Source of the DNA: Bacteroidota bacterium | GTDB taxonomy: Bacteria; Bacteroidota; Bacteroidia; Sphingobacteriales; Sphingobacteriaceae | Assembly (NCBI GenBank): GCA_023450085.1 | Contig: JAEXHI010000030.1 | Span: forward strand, 248,001 to 312,000 | Direction: 5' to 3' | DNA: 64,000 nucleotides | In this document: in pieces, positions 49,858 to 58,281 of the stretch | Position numbering within the stretch: position 1 is the stretch's first letter | How the letters are laid out: each line of letters opens with the position of its first letter | The notes under the pieces: generated by a model | What the model was told of the DNA's origin: nothing | What the model saw: the letters and a program-made list of their open reading frames with translations, nothing else | Databases searched by the model: none | Position numbers and translations under genes: made by a program

Positions 49858-52236
49858 TTAATTGGCCCTGTTTTCTTCATCACTCCGTTTATTCTCCTTG
49901 GATTTGTAGGTAGAGCTGCCAAAATTGTAGGAAATGCCTAGCACTAGTCTCTGCGCTGCAAAGTAATGGTAGAAATCGTTGTTGATAATGCTCTTTTCCC
50001 TAAAAACCAGTCTCCTTTTTGTGCTGTCGAAGACGTCGTAAAGATTAAGCTTGGTGTTGAGCTTGTTTTTTAGCCAGGCTTTTTGTAACCCAAAATCTAT
50101 TCCATATACAGGCATCATAACATACAAGCCGTTGCCGCTTTTTGATTCATAACTATAGCTTACATCAAATAACCAGCTCTTAAGGGTAAATACTTGGCTT
50201 CCGTTAATGGTGTAGTTGCGTATAGGAATGCGATAGGTTTGTCCAAAATATGGCGTAAGCTCTTTGTTGTAAAATAAGCCTAAGTTGTGTGTCATACGCC
50301 ACCATTTATTAACCGTAATAGGTGAGCTAATCTGGATGTTTGCAAAATTTCGGTAAGGTAGGTTTCTACCCAAAAAAATCAATTCGTCTGTTGTGGGATT
50401 ATATTCTGGATAACGAGACATAACATCTGTTTCCCGCCCAGCGTTTAATGAAATATTGAGGCTCTTCCTGCTATAGGTGAATGCAAAAAGGCTAGTGGTA
50501 GAAGGTTGTAAGTAGGGATTTCCTATCCAGTAATGCCTAGGGCTGTAGTAAAAACGAAATGGATTGAGTGCGGCAAAAGTAGGTCTAGTGATACGCCTAC
50601 TGTAATTAAAACTAAGTTGCTCGGTGTCGCTCAAAGTATAGTTTAAATTAATACTAGGGAGCCATTTTAAATAATTTCTCTCGGTTAATTGTCCAGTGGT
50701 AATTGAATTAGCCACACTACGGGTATGCTCAGCCCTTAAGCCAATGCTATAACTAAATTTTTTCCATTGACCCAAATAAGAGAAATATCCTGCGCTGATA
50801 TATTCCTGATAACGAAATTGATTGCTACGTTTGAGGTCTATACTAAAAATATCGTTGCCAAGCGTATCGTAACGAAGGTTGTTGTCTGTTGAGGTGTAAG
50901 CAAATTTAGCTCCCATTTCCAGTTTTTGTGTGCCTATGTTTTGGATATAATCTGCCTGTGCATTTCTAATCAGGATATTGTTCTTTGAGTTTGTTTTCCA
51001 ATGGCTCAATAAATCATGCGCAAGTAAATCACGATTTTGGATGTCTTCTGTTTGTAGGTTGTTGATTTGTGCCAAGGAGGCCATTACATGCAGCTCACTA
51101 TTTTTAAAATGGGCATCGTAGTTAAGTCCCCCGGTATAATGATGCTGTTTTGGGCGTGCGTCATTATCGCTCTTAACTAAGACAAGGGTGTTTTGCTGAC
51201 TATTGTCTTGAGTGGTGAGGTAGTTTACACTGGCTGCGTTGCGCTTAACTTGAAAAGTGCGGGCAAAAACTTCCAGACTTTGCCTTGGTTTTAATTCGTA
51301 GGCTAGGCGTGCCTGTACATTATAATTCTGGTTGGCTGTAGCCGTACGGGTGTCGGTAGTCATGGCGTTACTATTGGCCAGAAACTGCAAGGAATGGTAC
51401 CTGTAGTAGGTGCTGCCTGTGGTATGACCAAGCGTAAATTGGTAGCTTAATCGTTCTGTTTTGTAGCCAAGGGATACGTTCTGATCAAGCAATGTGTAAT
51501 TGTTGCGTTGCAGCCTAGCGTTGTAACTGCCCTTGAGACCTAAGGATTGATTTCGCTTTAATTTGACATCGATAATGCCTTGATATTCGCCATCGTATTT
51601 AGAGGATGGCTGATTGATGATTTCAATTGACTCTACCATCTCTGGAGATAAACTGCTTAAATAGGTTAGTATTTCCTCACTGTTCATGTTGGCGGGCTTG
51701 CCATCTATAAATAACGTTGGTGTGGCTCTGCTGGCTAATTGCATGCTTCCATCCTGTCCCACTTGTAATCCAGGAAGTTTTCTGAAAACATCCAGTAAAT
51801 TGGCCGACGATTTAAAGAAAGCGTTGTTGGCTATGCCAATTTTTAACTGTCCATTTTTAGTGCTAAAAGGTGGCAAACCCCCAGTGATGGTTACTTCTTT
51901 TAGTAAGCTTGGGTCTTCTGCAATGATGATATCGCCTAAATTGATCGTTTTGCTAAGCTGATGGTTGACAAGAATATTTTTTTCTATACGTTGATAGCCC
52001 ATTAAGGTTACCCGAAGGATATACTTCCCGTTTTCAATTTCCTTAAACTCAAAATTTCCTAAGGTGTCACTGCCTGTGTATTTAATCGGAGTAGTTCTTT
52101 CTTCGCTGATTAAGGATAAGTTGGCTAGTATTAGCCCTTTTTTTGTATTTCCGTCAATTAATCGGCCGCTAATGGTTTGTGCTTTTGCCGTAAGTAATAC
52201 TCCTAAAAAAAGGCTTAGCCCTAAAATAAATTTCAT
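49858..52236 (-). CDS. TonB-dependent receptor (outer-membrane beta-barrel family)
   Basis: A 792-residue outer-membrane protein: signal MKFILGLSLFLGVLLTAKAQ, CarboxypepD_reg-like domain (TISGRLIDGNTKKGLILANL), plug (RKLPGLQVGQDGSMQLASRA, TPTLFIDGKPANM) and a long beta-barrel (LSFNYSRRITRPTFAALNPF) ending in VLGISYNFGS. The barrel type is that of small-ligand or siderophore/peptide receptors, not SusC. No SusD partner is next to it. I start at 52236, since the upstream ATG would precede the signal peptide by 11 residues. The ligand is unknown; the AraC gene upstream could regulate it. Confidence 0.88.
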   Translation of the reverse strand: MKFILGLSLFLGVLLTAKAQTISGRLIDGNTKKGLILANLSLISEERTTPIKYTGSDTLGNFEFKEIENGKYILRVTLMGYQRIEKNILVNHQLSKTINLGDIIIAEDPSLLKEVTITGGLPPFSTKNGQLKIGIANNAFFKSSANLLDVFRKLPGLQVGQDGSMQLASRATPTLFIDGKPANMNSEEILTYLSSLSPEMVESIEIINQPSSKYDGEYQGIIDVKLKRNQSLGLKGSYNARLQRNNYTLLDQNVSLGYKTERLSYQFTLGHTTGSTYYRYHSLQFLANSNAMTTDTRTATANQNYNVQARLAYELKPRQSLEVFARTFQVKRNAASVNYLTTQDNSQQNTLVLVKSDNDARPKQHHYTGGLNYDAHFKNSELHVMASLAQINNLQTEDIQNRDLLAHDLLSHWKTNSKNNILIRNAQADYIQNIGTQKLEMGAKFAYTSTDNNLRYDTLGNDIFSIDLKRSNQFRYQEYISAGYFSYLGQWKKFSYSIGLRAEHTRSVANSITTGQLTERNYLKWLPSINLNYTLSDTEQLSFNYSRRITRPTFAALNPFRFYYSPRHYWIGNPYLQPSTTSLFAFTYSRKSLNISLNAGRETDVMSRYPEYNPTTDELIFLGRNLPYRNFANIQISSPITVNKWWRMTHNLGLFYNKELTPYFGQTYRIPIRNYTINGSQVFTLKSWLFDVSYSYESKSGNGLYVMMPVYGIDFGLQKAWLKNKLNTKLNLYDVFDSTKRRLVFREKSIINNDFYHYFAAQRLVLGISYNFGSSTYKSKENKRSDEENRAN

Positions 52237-52266
52237 CGTGCGTGTGTTTGGATTTTTGTTGAAGTC

Positions 52267-52274
52267 CAAAACTA
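52267..52274 (-). promoter_or_regulatory. -7 promoter box for the TonB-dependent receptor
   Basis: The minus strand reads TAGTTTTG (TAnnTTTG), 31 bases before the start codon. Confidence 0.55.
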
Positions 52275-52344
52275 TGCAGGGATGAAAGGAAAGAGGTTTT
52301 GATTTTAAGATTTAGGAGTTCGGAATTATAAATCCGTACCTGTA

Positions 52345-53421
52345 TCAGGATACAATAACAGCAGTTAATTGTTCTTTGTAAAGCGTGGGCGTAGTGTTCT
52401 TATGTTTTTTGAAAGTAGTATAAAAAGTAGACTTGGAGTTGAAACCTACTTCGTATCCAATGGCTTCTAATTTAATGTGCTGTTGTTTAGCGATCATTTG
52501 ACAAGCTTCGTTAACTCGGTATTCGTTAATATAAGCGGCAAAACTTTTGCCAAGGTTGTCATTTAGTAGTTGAGAAAGTTGATGCCCCGAAATGCCCATT
52601 TTATTCGCAAGATCGTTCAGTTTAAGATCAGGGTTTTTGTAAAGGGATCCTTCTGAAATAACCCGATCAAGTTTTGTAGTAAGAGCCAAGGCCTGCTGTT
52701 CGTCAATTTTCTTATTGGCATAGCGCACTATTTCCGACTTCCCTGAAAACAGATTTTCTCCTCTTCTTTTACTAACAAATAAGAAAGTATTGAGGTAAAG
52801 CGCAAGAGAGAAAAACAAAGACCCACTGATGCAGTATCCGTTAAAGAAAGAAAAAAGTGGAAGCTTAAAAGCTGACGGAATAATCAGATTCGCTATGAAA
52901 ACAGATAGCAATAACTTCTCCGTAGTGGCCAATTTTTCTCTTTTTAACAGCAGCTTAATGAATGTTGGTTTAAGTAGCCAGGCAGAAAGGATGTTGTAGA
53001 AGGTGAATTGTGCCGCAACAATAGTCCATACATAGTCATTCCATAAATCGGGATAACGATCATATGGCGCAATTACACTTACAGCAATAATAGCCCCAGT
53101 CCAAAAGGCATATATACATTTGGCAATGGTCAAGCTTTTTTGTGGTAGCCCTGATGCCGATTTAATAAAGTAGAAAAGTGAAGGGCCCACCCACGCACTG
53201 CATAAAATCCCTATTTGAATATAAATGCCGGGTAAATCTGGGTAGAAGTAAAAAATAAAAGACTTGCTAATTTTTAAGCAGAGCGATAAAAGAAATAAAC
53301 CCAAGAAGCCCGATGTTGCAGACAAAGGTTTTTTAAAGGCCAGTAGGTAGATGCCAATGATAAAGCCATTGAAAATACCTAAGGCGCCAAAGAAAAATAA
53401 AATTTGCTGACCGAGGTTCAT
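52345..53421 (-). CDS. Membrane-anchored AraC-family regulator
   Basis: A 358-residue protein with an N-terminal block of about seven hydrophobic helices (ILFFFGALGIFNGFIIGIYL, then GFLGLFLLSLCLKI) and a C-terminal AraC/XylS HTH (LNDLANKMGISGHQLSQLLN, then ACQMIAKQQHIKLEAIGYEV and FNSKSTFYTTFKKHKNTTP). It probably senses a signal in the membrane and regulates nearby genes, such as the receptor gene downstream on the same strand. The inducer is unknown. Confidence 0.87.
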   Translation of the reverse strand: MNLGQQILFFFGALGIFNGFIIGIYLLAFKKPLSATSGFLGLFLLSLCLKISKSFIFYFYPDLPGIYIQIGILCSAWVGPSLFYFIKSASGLPQKSLTIAKCIYAFWTGAIIAVSVIAPYDRYPDLWNDYVWTIVAAQFTFYNILSAWLLKPTFIKLLLKREKLATTEKLLLSVFIANLIIPSAFKLPLFSFFNGYCISGSLFFSLALYLNTFLFVSKRRGENLFSGKSEIVRYANKKIDEQQALALTTKLDRVISEGSLYKNPDLKLNDLANKMGISGHQLSQLLNDNLGKSFAAYINEYRVNEACQMIAKQQHIKLEAIGYEVGFNSKSTFYTTFKKHKNTTPTLYKEQLTAVIVS

Positions 53422-53573
53422 TTAACAAAAATAACAATCTTGAGTAAACTGCGTAATACTTGGTCATATAGATTTCTAGAAGCTCAATAGTTAAGTCGTC
53501 TGTACATCTTTTTATCACCAAAATGTGGCATGAAATAAATGTTATGTTTGCATAGTATTATTTGCAAAAATAC

Positions 53574-53581
53574 TATCTTTG
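53574..53581 (+). promoter_or_regulatory. -7 promoter box for the acyl-CoA dehydrogenase gene
   Basis: TATCTTTG matches TAnnTTTG, 23 bases before the start at 53605. Confidence 0.6.
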
Positions 53582-53604
53582 AAATCTAACCAATTTACCT
53601 TTTT

Positions 53605-54744
53605 ATGCATTTTGAATTAAGCGAAGAGCAGCAAATGATTAGGCAAGCAGCCAGAGATTTTGCCCAAAATGAATTAAAGCCCGGTGTAATAGACCGAGAT
53701 GAACATCAAAAATTTCCAGCCGAACAGGTTAAAAAGCTTGGCGAGTTAGGGTTTTTGGGAATGATGGTTGATCCAAAGTACGATGGCGGAGGAATGGATA
53801 GTGTTTCTTATGCCTTGGTGATGGAAGAGCTTTCTAAAGTAGATGCCTCGGCTTCTGTAGTCGTTTCTGTAAATAACTCCCTAGTTTGTTACGGGCTAGA
53901 AAAATATGGCACTGAAGAGCAAAAAGAAAAATATTTGAAGCCACTAGCGGCGGGTACGCAAATTGGTGCGTTTTGTCTTTCGGAGCCCGAAGCAGGATCA
54001 GATGCTACTTCGCAACAAACTACCGCCGAAGATAAAGGTGATTATTATCTTTTGAACGGCACCAAAAATTGGATCACCAATGGAAGCACTGCCAGCACCT
54101 ATTTGGTGATTGCGCAAACCCATAAAGAACTCAAGCATAAAGGCATTAATGCGTTTATTGTTGAAAAAGGAACACCTGGTTTTACCGTGGGGCCTAAAGA
54201 AAACAAGCTGGGTATTAGAGGGTCTGATACCCATTCGCTAATGTTCAACGATGTAAAAGTGCCTAAAGAAAACCGTATCGGTGAAGATGGCTTTGGCTTT
54301 AAGTTTGCCATGAAAACCTTAGAAGGCGGGCGCATTGGTATTGCTGCACAAGCCTTGGGTATTGCTGCGGGAGCGTATGAGCTCGCTCTGGCCTATGCCA
54401 AAGAACGTAAAGCCTTTGGGAAGCCTATTGCTGATCATCAAGCCATTGCTTTTAAGCTTGCCGATATGGCTACGCAAATAGAAGCCGCCAGGTTACTGGT
54501 ACATAAGGCTGCTTGGTTGAAAGACCAAGGGTTATCTTATACACTTGAAGGCTCTATGGCTAAATTGTTCGCCAGTAAAGTAGCGATGGATGTTACGGTA
54601 GAGGCGGTGCAAATTCACGGCGGATACGGCTTTGTGAAAGAATACCACGTAGAACGATTGATGAGGGATGCGAAAATTACCCAAATTTATGAAGGTACCT
54701 CTGAAATTCAGAAAGTAGTCATCAGCAGAAGCGTATTGGGTTAA
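53605..54744 (+). CDS. Acyl-CoA dehydrogenase (short-chain type)
   Basis: A 379-residue FAD enzyme that oxidises acyl-CoA to enoyl-CoA in fatty-acid or branched-chain amino-acid breakdown. Segments: FELSEEQQMIRQAARDFAQN, CLSEPEAGSDATSQ (substrate/FAD site), ITNGSTASTYLVIA, KERKAFGKPIADHQAI, VQIHGGYGFVKEYHVERLMR and QIYEGTSEIQ with the catalytic-base Glu position of short-chain enzymes. It resembles butyryl-CoA dehydrogenases; chain length is not provable from sequence. Single gene with a terminator behind it. Confidence 0.95.
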   Translation: MHFELSEEQQMIRQAARDFAQNELKPGVIDRDEHQKFPAEQVKKLGELGFLGMMVDPKYDGGGMDSVSYALVMEELSKVDASASVVVSVNNSLVCYGLEKYGTEEQKEKYLKPLAAGTQIGAFCLSEPEAGSDATSQQTTAEDKGDYYLLNGTKNWITNGSTASTYLVIAQTHKELKHKGINAFIVEKGTPGFTVGPKENKLGIRGSDTHSLMFNDVKVPKENRIGEDGFGFKFAMKTLEGGRIGIAAQALGIAAGAYELALAYAKERKAFGKPIADHQAIAFKLADMATQIEAARLLVHKAAWLKDQGLSYTLEGSMAKLFASKVAMDVTVEAVQIHGGYGFVKEYHVERLMRDAKITQIYEGTSEIQKVVISRSVLG

Positions 54745-54788
54745 GGTATTCCTGTGTAATTCCAATAAGGCTTTTTAGTATATCTTAT

Positions 54789-54830
54789 TCGGCTCTTGTT
54801 CAGTACTTATTGAATAAGAGCCGATTTTTT
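54789..54830. terminator. Bidirectional terminator after the acyl-CoA dehydrogenase gene
   Basis: TCGGCTCTTGTTCA pairs with TGAATAAGAGCCGA (one G-T) and is followed by a T run; it also ends the converging holin-like gene. Confidence 0.85.
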
Positions 54831-54834
54831 ATTT

Positions 54835-55185
54835 TTATGATTCTGAGGTGCCAAAAGCAGCATCCAAAATCATTTTGATGACGGTAACGGCAATGGCAAG
54901 GATTGCAGCAGAGAAAAATCCTGAAGTATTAAAGCCTTTCATCCAGCTATCCACTAGAAGGATCATCAAAACTGAAATAATAAAAGATACCAGTCCCAGG
55001 GTTAAAAAATTGAGGACAAAAGTAAACACCCGCAGTATCAAGCCTATGGTAGCATTGGCTGCTGCAATTAAAAGAGCGGCAATAATGGCGCTTCCGTAGC
55101 CATCTACACTAACGCCGGGTACTAAGTTAGCCCCAATCAATACAGCAAGGCCCATCAATAGTACTTCTAAAATTAGTTTAATCAT
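54835..55185 (-). CDS. Small 4-TM membrane protein, phage-holin-family (PF04020 type)
   Basis: A 116-residue membrane protein with four hydrophobic segments (ILEVLLMGLAVLIGANLVPG, AIIAALLIAAANATIGLILR, FVLNFLTLGLVSFIISVLMI, FSAAILAIAVTVIKMILDAA). This matches the 'mycobacterial 4 TMS phage holin' family widely found in bacterial chromosomes outside prophages. No phage genes surround it, so a housekeeping membrane role is more likely than lysis. Function unknown. Confidence 0.85.
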   Translation of the reverse strand: MIKLILEVLLMGLAVLIGANLVPGVSVDGYGSAIIAALLIAAANATIGLILRVFTFVLNFLTLGLVSFIISVLMILLVDSWMKGFNTSGFFSAAILAIAVTVIKMILDAAFGTSES

Positions 55186-55199
55186 AGTAACTTCGTTAA

Positions 55200-55619
55200 A
55201 TGTTTAGCAAAATAACACTAATTATTGCATGTTGTTTAATTTTTAGCTCTTGTTTTTTCAGGGGAGATAAAAAGTTAGACATCCGTTTTTCTAGTGATAG
55301 TACAAAAATTGTACTTGGCGGAATAGAGGAAGCCAACCTTTATCAGCTCCAAAAATATTTAACGGACACAGCTTTTGCGCAAAGCCTATTGAATGTGGAA
55401 GCAGTAGATCAAGAAGGCCAAGGAGCGGACAGCCTTATCAAAGGGAATTTGACGATAGTAGATAAAACACTTGTTTTTACACCTCGTCAGCCATTTACAA
55501 AAGGAACTACTTACTTGGTGCAAACGGTTCTAAATTCCAGCTTTGGAAAAACAAAAGACATCCTTAAAGCTGACTTGGGGCACACGCCTAAACTGCAGGA
55601 GAAAAGCTTGGAGCGTTAA
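55200..55619 (+). CDS. Small lipoprotein of unknown function
   Basis: A 139-residue lipoprotein (ITLIIACCLIFSSC, Cys 18) with a beta-rich body that has an Ig/SbsA-like second half (TLVFTPRQPFTKGTTYLVQT). No family recognised with confidence. It is divergent from the holin-family gene, 14 bases between the starts. Location in the periplasm or outer membrane is inferred from the signal. Confidence 0.65.
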   Translation: MFSKITLIIACCLIFSSCFFRGDKKLDIRFSSDSTKIVLGGIEEANLYQLQKYLTDTAFAQSLLNVEAVDQEGQGADSLIKGNLTIVDKTLVFTPRQPFTKGTTYLVQTVLNSSFGKTKDILKADLGHTPKLQEKSLER

Positions 55620-55666
55620 TTCGCTAGTTCTCTCTTCAGCCATGAATAACTAATGCTTATGATTGC

Positions 55667-55674
55667 TATCTTTG
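55667..55674 (+). promoter_or_regulatory. -7 promoter box for the MFS transporter
   Basis: TATCTTTG (TAnnTTTG) lies 18 bases before the ATG at 55693 and after the in-frame upstream ATG at 55663, so the later start is used. Confidence 0.6.
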
Positions 55675-55692
55675 GCGGCTAAATTCCTTCCA

Positions 55693-56955
55693 ATGTCCGA
55701 GCAAAAAACCAGTACATTTACCAGCTATGAGAAATTAGTGATCTTATTACTGGCATTAACGCAGTTTTCCGTTATTCTTGATTTTATGGTGATGTCGCCA
55801 TTAGGTGATATTCTGATGAAGTCATTGAGCCTTAGCCCTAAGGAATTTGCGGTGGTGGTTTCGGCCTATGCGCTAAGTGCTGGTATATCTGGACTGTTAA
55901 CGGCAGGATTTGCAGATAAGTTCGATCGTAAAAAGTTACTGTTGTTTTTTTATGCAGGTTTTATCCTAGGTACCATTTTTTGTGGCTTATCTCATACTTA
56001 TGTAGAACTAGTGGCGGCTCGCATCATTACGGGTATTTTCGGTGGGGTAATCAGTTCTATAGGCATGGCCATCATCACTGATTTGTTTAGCTTGCAACAG
56101 CGTGGCAGGGTAATGGGTTTTGTGCAAATGGCTTTTGGGGCAAGTCAAGTATTGGGAGTTCCCATTGGACTTTATGTGGCCAATCTTTGGGGCTGGGAAG
56201 CTCCGTTTTGGCTTGTGGTTGGAATTGCCATTGTTACGGCATCTTTCATTGCACTAAAAATGCGCCCAGTAACAGAACACCTTTTCCTTAAGAAAGAAAA
56301 AACAGCCCTAGCCCATTTATTGCATACCGTTAAACAAAAGAAACATCGTATTGGCTTTACTTCAACAGCACTCCTCTCTATTGGAGGGTTTATGATGATG
56401 CCCTTTGGTAGCGCCTTTGCGGTCAATAATCTTGGCATTACTGAAAACCAGCTGCCTATGCTCTTCATGGTTTCGGGACTAAGCTCGTTAATTATTCTAC
56501 CTATGATTGGGAAGTTGAGTGATAAGATCAGTAAGCTGAAGATTTTTACGGTGGCTTCATTATGGATGATGGTGATGTGTGTGATTTACACCAATCTTTC
56601 AATTACCCCGTTTTTAGCGGTGATTTTGGTCAATATACTCATGATGATGGGAGTAATGAGTCGTATGATCCCTTCGCAAGCACTCACTTCGGCTATTCCA
56701 GAGCCGCAGGACAGAGGGGCTTTTATGAGCATCAATACTTCTTTACAGCAAATTGCTGGGGGAATAGCTTCCATCGCGGCAGGACTTATTGTAACCTCAA
56801 AAGGTAAGGGACAGCCCTTAGAACATTATGATATGGTAGCCTACGTGATCGTGGTAATTGGCTTCATCAGTATCTGGCTGATGGGAAGGGTAAATAAAAT
56901 TGTGGAAGCAAAAACGACAAAAATGCCCACTAGTGCCCCAGTCATAGAACATTAG
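55693..56955 (+). CDS. MFS transporter (drug/sugar efflux type)
   Basis: A 420-residue, 12-helix inner-membrane carrier. The N-terminal half has DFMVMSPLGDILMKSLSLSP (motif D-like) and the loop 2-3 motif A (AGFADKFDRKKLLLFFYAGF), followed by RIITGIFGGVISSIGMAII. It resembles AraJ-type and multidrug efflux permeases. The substrate is not predictable. It starts at 55693 because the promoter box lies between the two possible ATGs. Confidence 0.85.
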   Translation: MSEQKTSTFTSYEKLVILLLALTQFSVILDFMVMSPLGDILMKSLSLSPKEFAVVVSAYALSAGISGLLTAGFADKFDRKKLLLFFYAGFILGTIFCGLSHTYVELVAARIITGIFGGVISSIGMAIITDLFSLQQRGRVMGFVQMAFGASQVLGVPIGLYVANLWGWEAPFWLVVGIAIVTASFIALKMRPVTEHLFLKKEKTALAHLLHTVKQKKHRIGFTSTALLSIGGFMMMPFGSAFAVNNLGITENQLPMLFMVSGLSSLIILPMIGKLSDKISKLKIFTVASLWMMVMCVIYTNLSITPFLAVILVNILMMMGVMSRMIPSQALTSAIPEPQDRGAFMSINTSLQQIAGGIASIAAGLIVTSKGKGQPLEHYDMVAYVIVVIGFISIWLMGRVNKIVEAKTTKMPTSAPVIEH

Positions 56956-57015
56956 TTTTTTTGTGGAAACAATTTTGTTATATTCATCGGTTAAAAACCA
57001 ATAAATAAACAATTT

Positions 57016-57696
57016 ATGAAGAAACTTTTAGTCGCTTTGCTAGCGACATTGGCTTTCTATGCCAAGGCACAAGAGACTGCCAAGACACCAGTGCTGAATA
57101 TTCAACGGTTTCGTATCGCATTAAATGGAGGTTTTAGCCAAATGACGGCGAAGACATCTCCAGAGATTGCCGCTGAGGATCGAGACTATGTTGCGGCATT
57201 AAAATCGGGATATCATTATGGCCTTGATGCTACTTATTTTTTGAAATCGTGGGGGCTTGGACTAAAGTTTAGCCAGTTTAGAAGCTCAAATAGTGGTATG
57301 GGAACATTTGAAGGGTCTAGAGTGTCAGTTAGTGATCAGTTTAACATTGCTTTTGTTGGTCCTAGTGTTTCTGGGAAAAAAACAAGTGCAAACAGTGTTC
57401 ATACTTTTCTATTTGGCTTGGGAATGGGATATCTAGGCTATCGTAACAATTCCACAATGGAGGGTATCCCTTTTAAAATAACAGGGAGCACATTTGGCGC
57501 TGCTATAGATGTTGCTTATGATATTAAAGTTGCCAAATGGTTAGCTTTAGGAGCACAACTATCAATGGTGGGAGGTTCTTTAGGTCAAATTAAGGTAGAG
57601 GGCATGGGAGTGTCGGAGACCAAAAAGTTGGGGGATGATCAGCGGGAAAATTTAAGCCGATTGGATGTCTCGCTTGGAGCGAGGTTTAATTTCTAA
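57016..57696 (+). CDS. Outer-membrane beta-barrel protein
   Basis: A 226-residue protein with a Sec signal (MKKLLVALLATLAFYAKAQ) and alternating amphipathic strands (RIALNGGFSQMTAK, HYGLDATYFLKSWGLGLKF, THFLFGLGMGYLGY-like middle, WLALGAQLSMVGGSLG) ending in LSRLDVSLGARFNF, the usual C-terminal barrel strand. Probably an eight-stranded OmpX/OmpA-like barrel. No specific family; single gene. Confidence 0.75.
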   Translation: MKKLLVALLATLAFYAKAQETAKTPVLNIQRFRIALNGGFSQMTAKTSPEIAAEDRDYVAALKSGYHYGLDATYFLKSWGLGLKFSQFRSSNSGMGTFEGSRVSVSDQFNIAFVGPSVSGKKTSANSVHTFLFGLGMGYLGYRNNSTMEGIPFKITGSTFGAAIDVAYDIKVAKWLALGAQLSMVGGSLGQIKVEGMGVSETKKLGDDQRENLSRLDVSLGARFNF

Positions 57697-57735
57697 TGTA
57701 TTCACCCTAAGAAGTATTGATTTTTTAAATTAAAT

Positions 57736-57751
57736 TATTTTTGTATCTTTG
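57736..57751 (+). promoter_or_regulatory. Tandem -7 boxes of the rimP-nusA-infB operon
   Basis: TATTTTTG (57736-57743) and TATCTTTG (57744-57751) both match TAnnTTTG and adjoin. The mRNA would start just before the leader hairpin at 57769. Confidence 0.65.
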
Positions 57752-57768
57752 CAGAGCAAAACAAGAAA

Positions 57769-57795
57769 AGAGGGGACGAGTGTCCCCTCTTTTTA
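57769..57795 (+). promoter_or_regulatory. Terminator-like leader hairpin ahead of rimP (possible attenuator)
   Basis: AGAGGGGAC / GTCCCCTCT with a GAGT loop, followed by TTTTATTT, lies between the promoter boxes and the rimP ATG at 57815. It has the form of an intrinsic terminator in the 5' leader, so it could set how much transcription enters the operon. NusA, an encoded product, affects termination at such hairpins, which suggests feedback; this is inference. Confidence 0.7.
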
Positions 57796-57814
57796 TTTAG
57801 CAAAAAATAATACA

Positions 57815-58279
57815 ATGCAAGTAGAAAAGAGAGTTAGTGAACTGGTAGAAGAAAAAATTGCGGATAGACCCGATTTGTTTTTGGTGGATGTAAAGATGCT
57901 TCCAAACAATAAATTAATTATCCACGTTGACGGTGATCAGGGCATTAGTATACAGGATTGTGTGGCCATTAGCAGGCATGTAGGTTTCCATTTGGAAGAA
58001 GAAAATGCGATTGAAACGGCCTATAATTTGGAAGTTTCTTCTCCTGGCGTAGGTGAACCGCTAAAGCTGCTTAGACAATATGCTAAAAATATTGGACGCG
58101 AGCTGGGGCTTAAGCTGGCCAATGGCGATAAGAAAGAAGGTAAATTGGTAGAGGCAAACGAAAGCACCATTACCATCGAGGAGAAAGTAAAAGAAAAAGG
58201 AAAAAAAATACAATTGGTGAATAGCCAAATTGCATTGAACGATATAACAGAAACAAAGGTTTTAATTTCATTTAAGTAA
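57815..58279 (+). CDS. rimP: Ribosome maturation factor RimP
   Basis: A 154-residue small-subunit assembly factor: N-terminal RimP domain with KLIIHVDGDQGISIQDCVAI, NLEVSSPGVGEPLKLLRQY, and a C-terminal SH3-like barrel (GKLVEANESTITIEEKVKE). The ATG at 57815 follows the leader hairpin; the longer frame from 57749 would run through it. The next gene starts two bases after the stop. Confidence 0.95.
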   Translation: MQVEKRVSELVEEKIADRPDLFLVDVKMLPNNKLIIHVDGDQGISIQDCVAISRHVGFHLEEENAIETAYNLEVSSPGVGEPLKLLRQYAKNIGRELGLKLANGDKKEGKLVEANESTITIEEKVKEKGKKIQLVNSQIALNDITETKVLISFK

Positions 58280-58281
58280 AA

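Noticed and set aside
54835..55185. A holin-family gene suggesting a prophage
   Set aside because: The family is common as a chromosomal membrane protein and no other phage gene is present.
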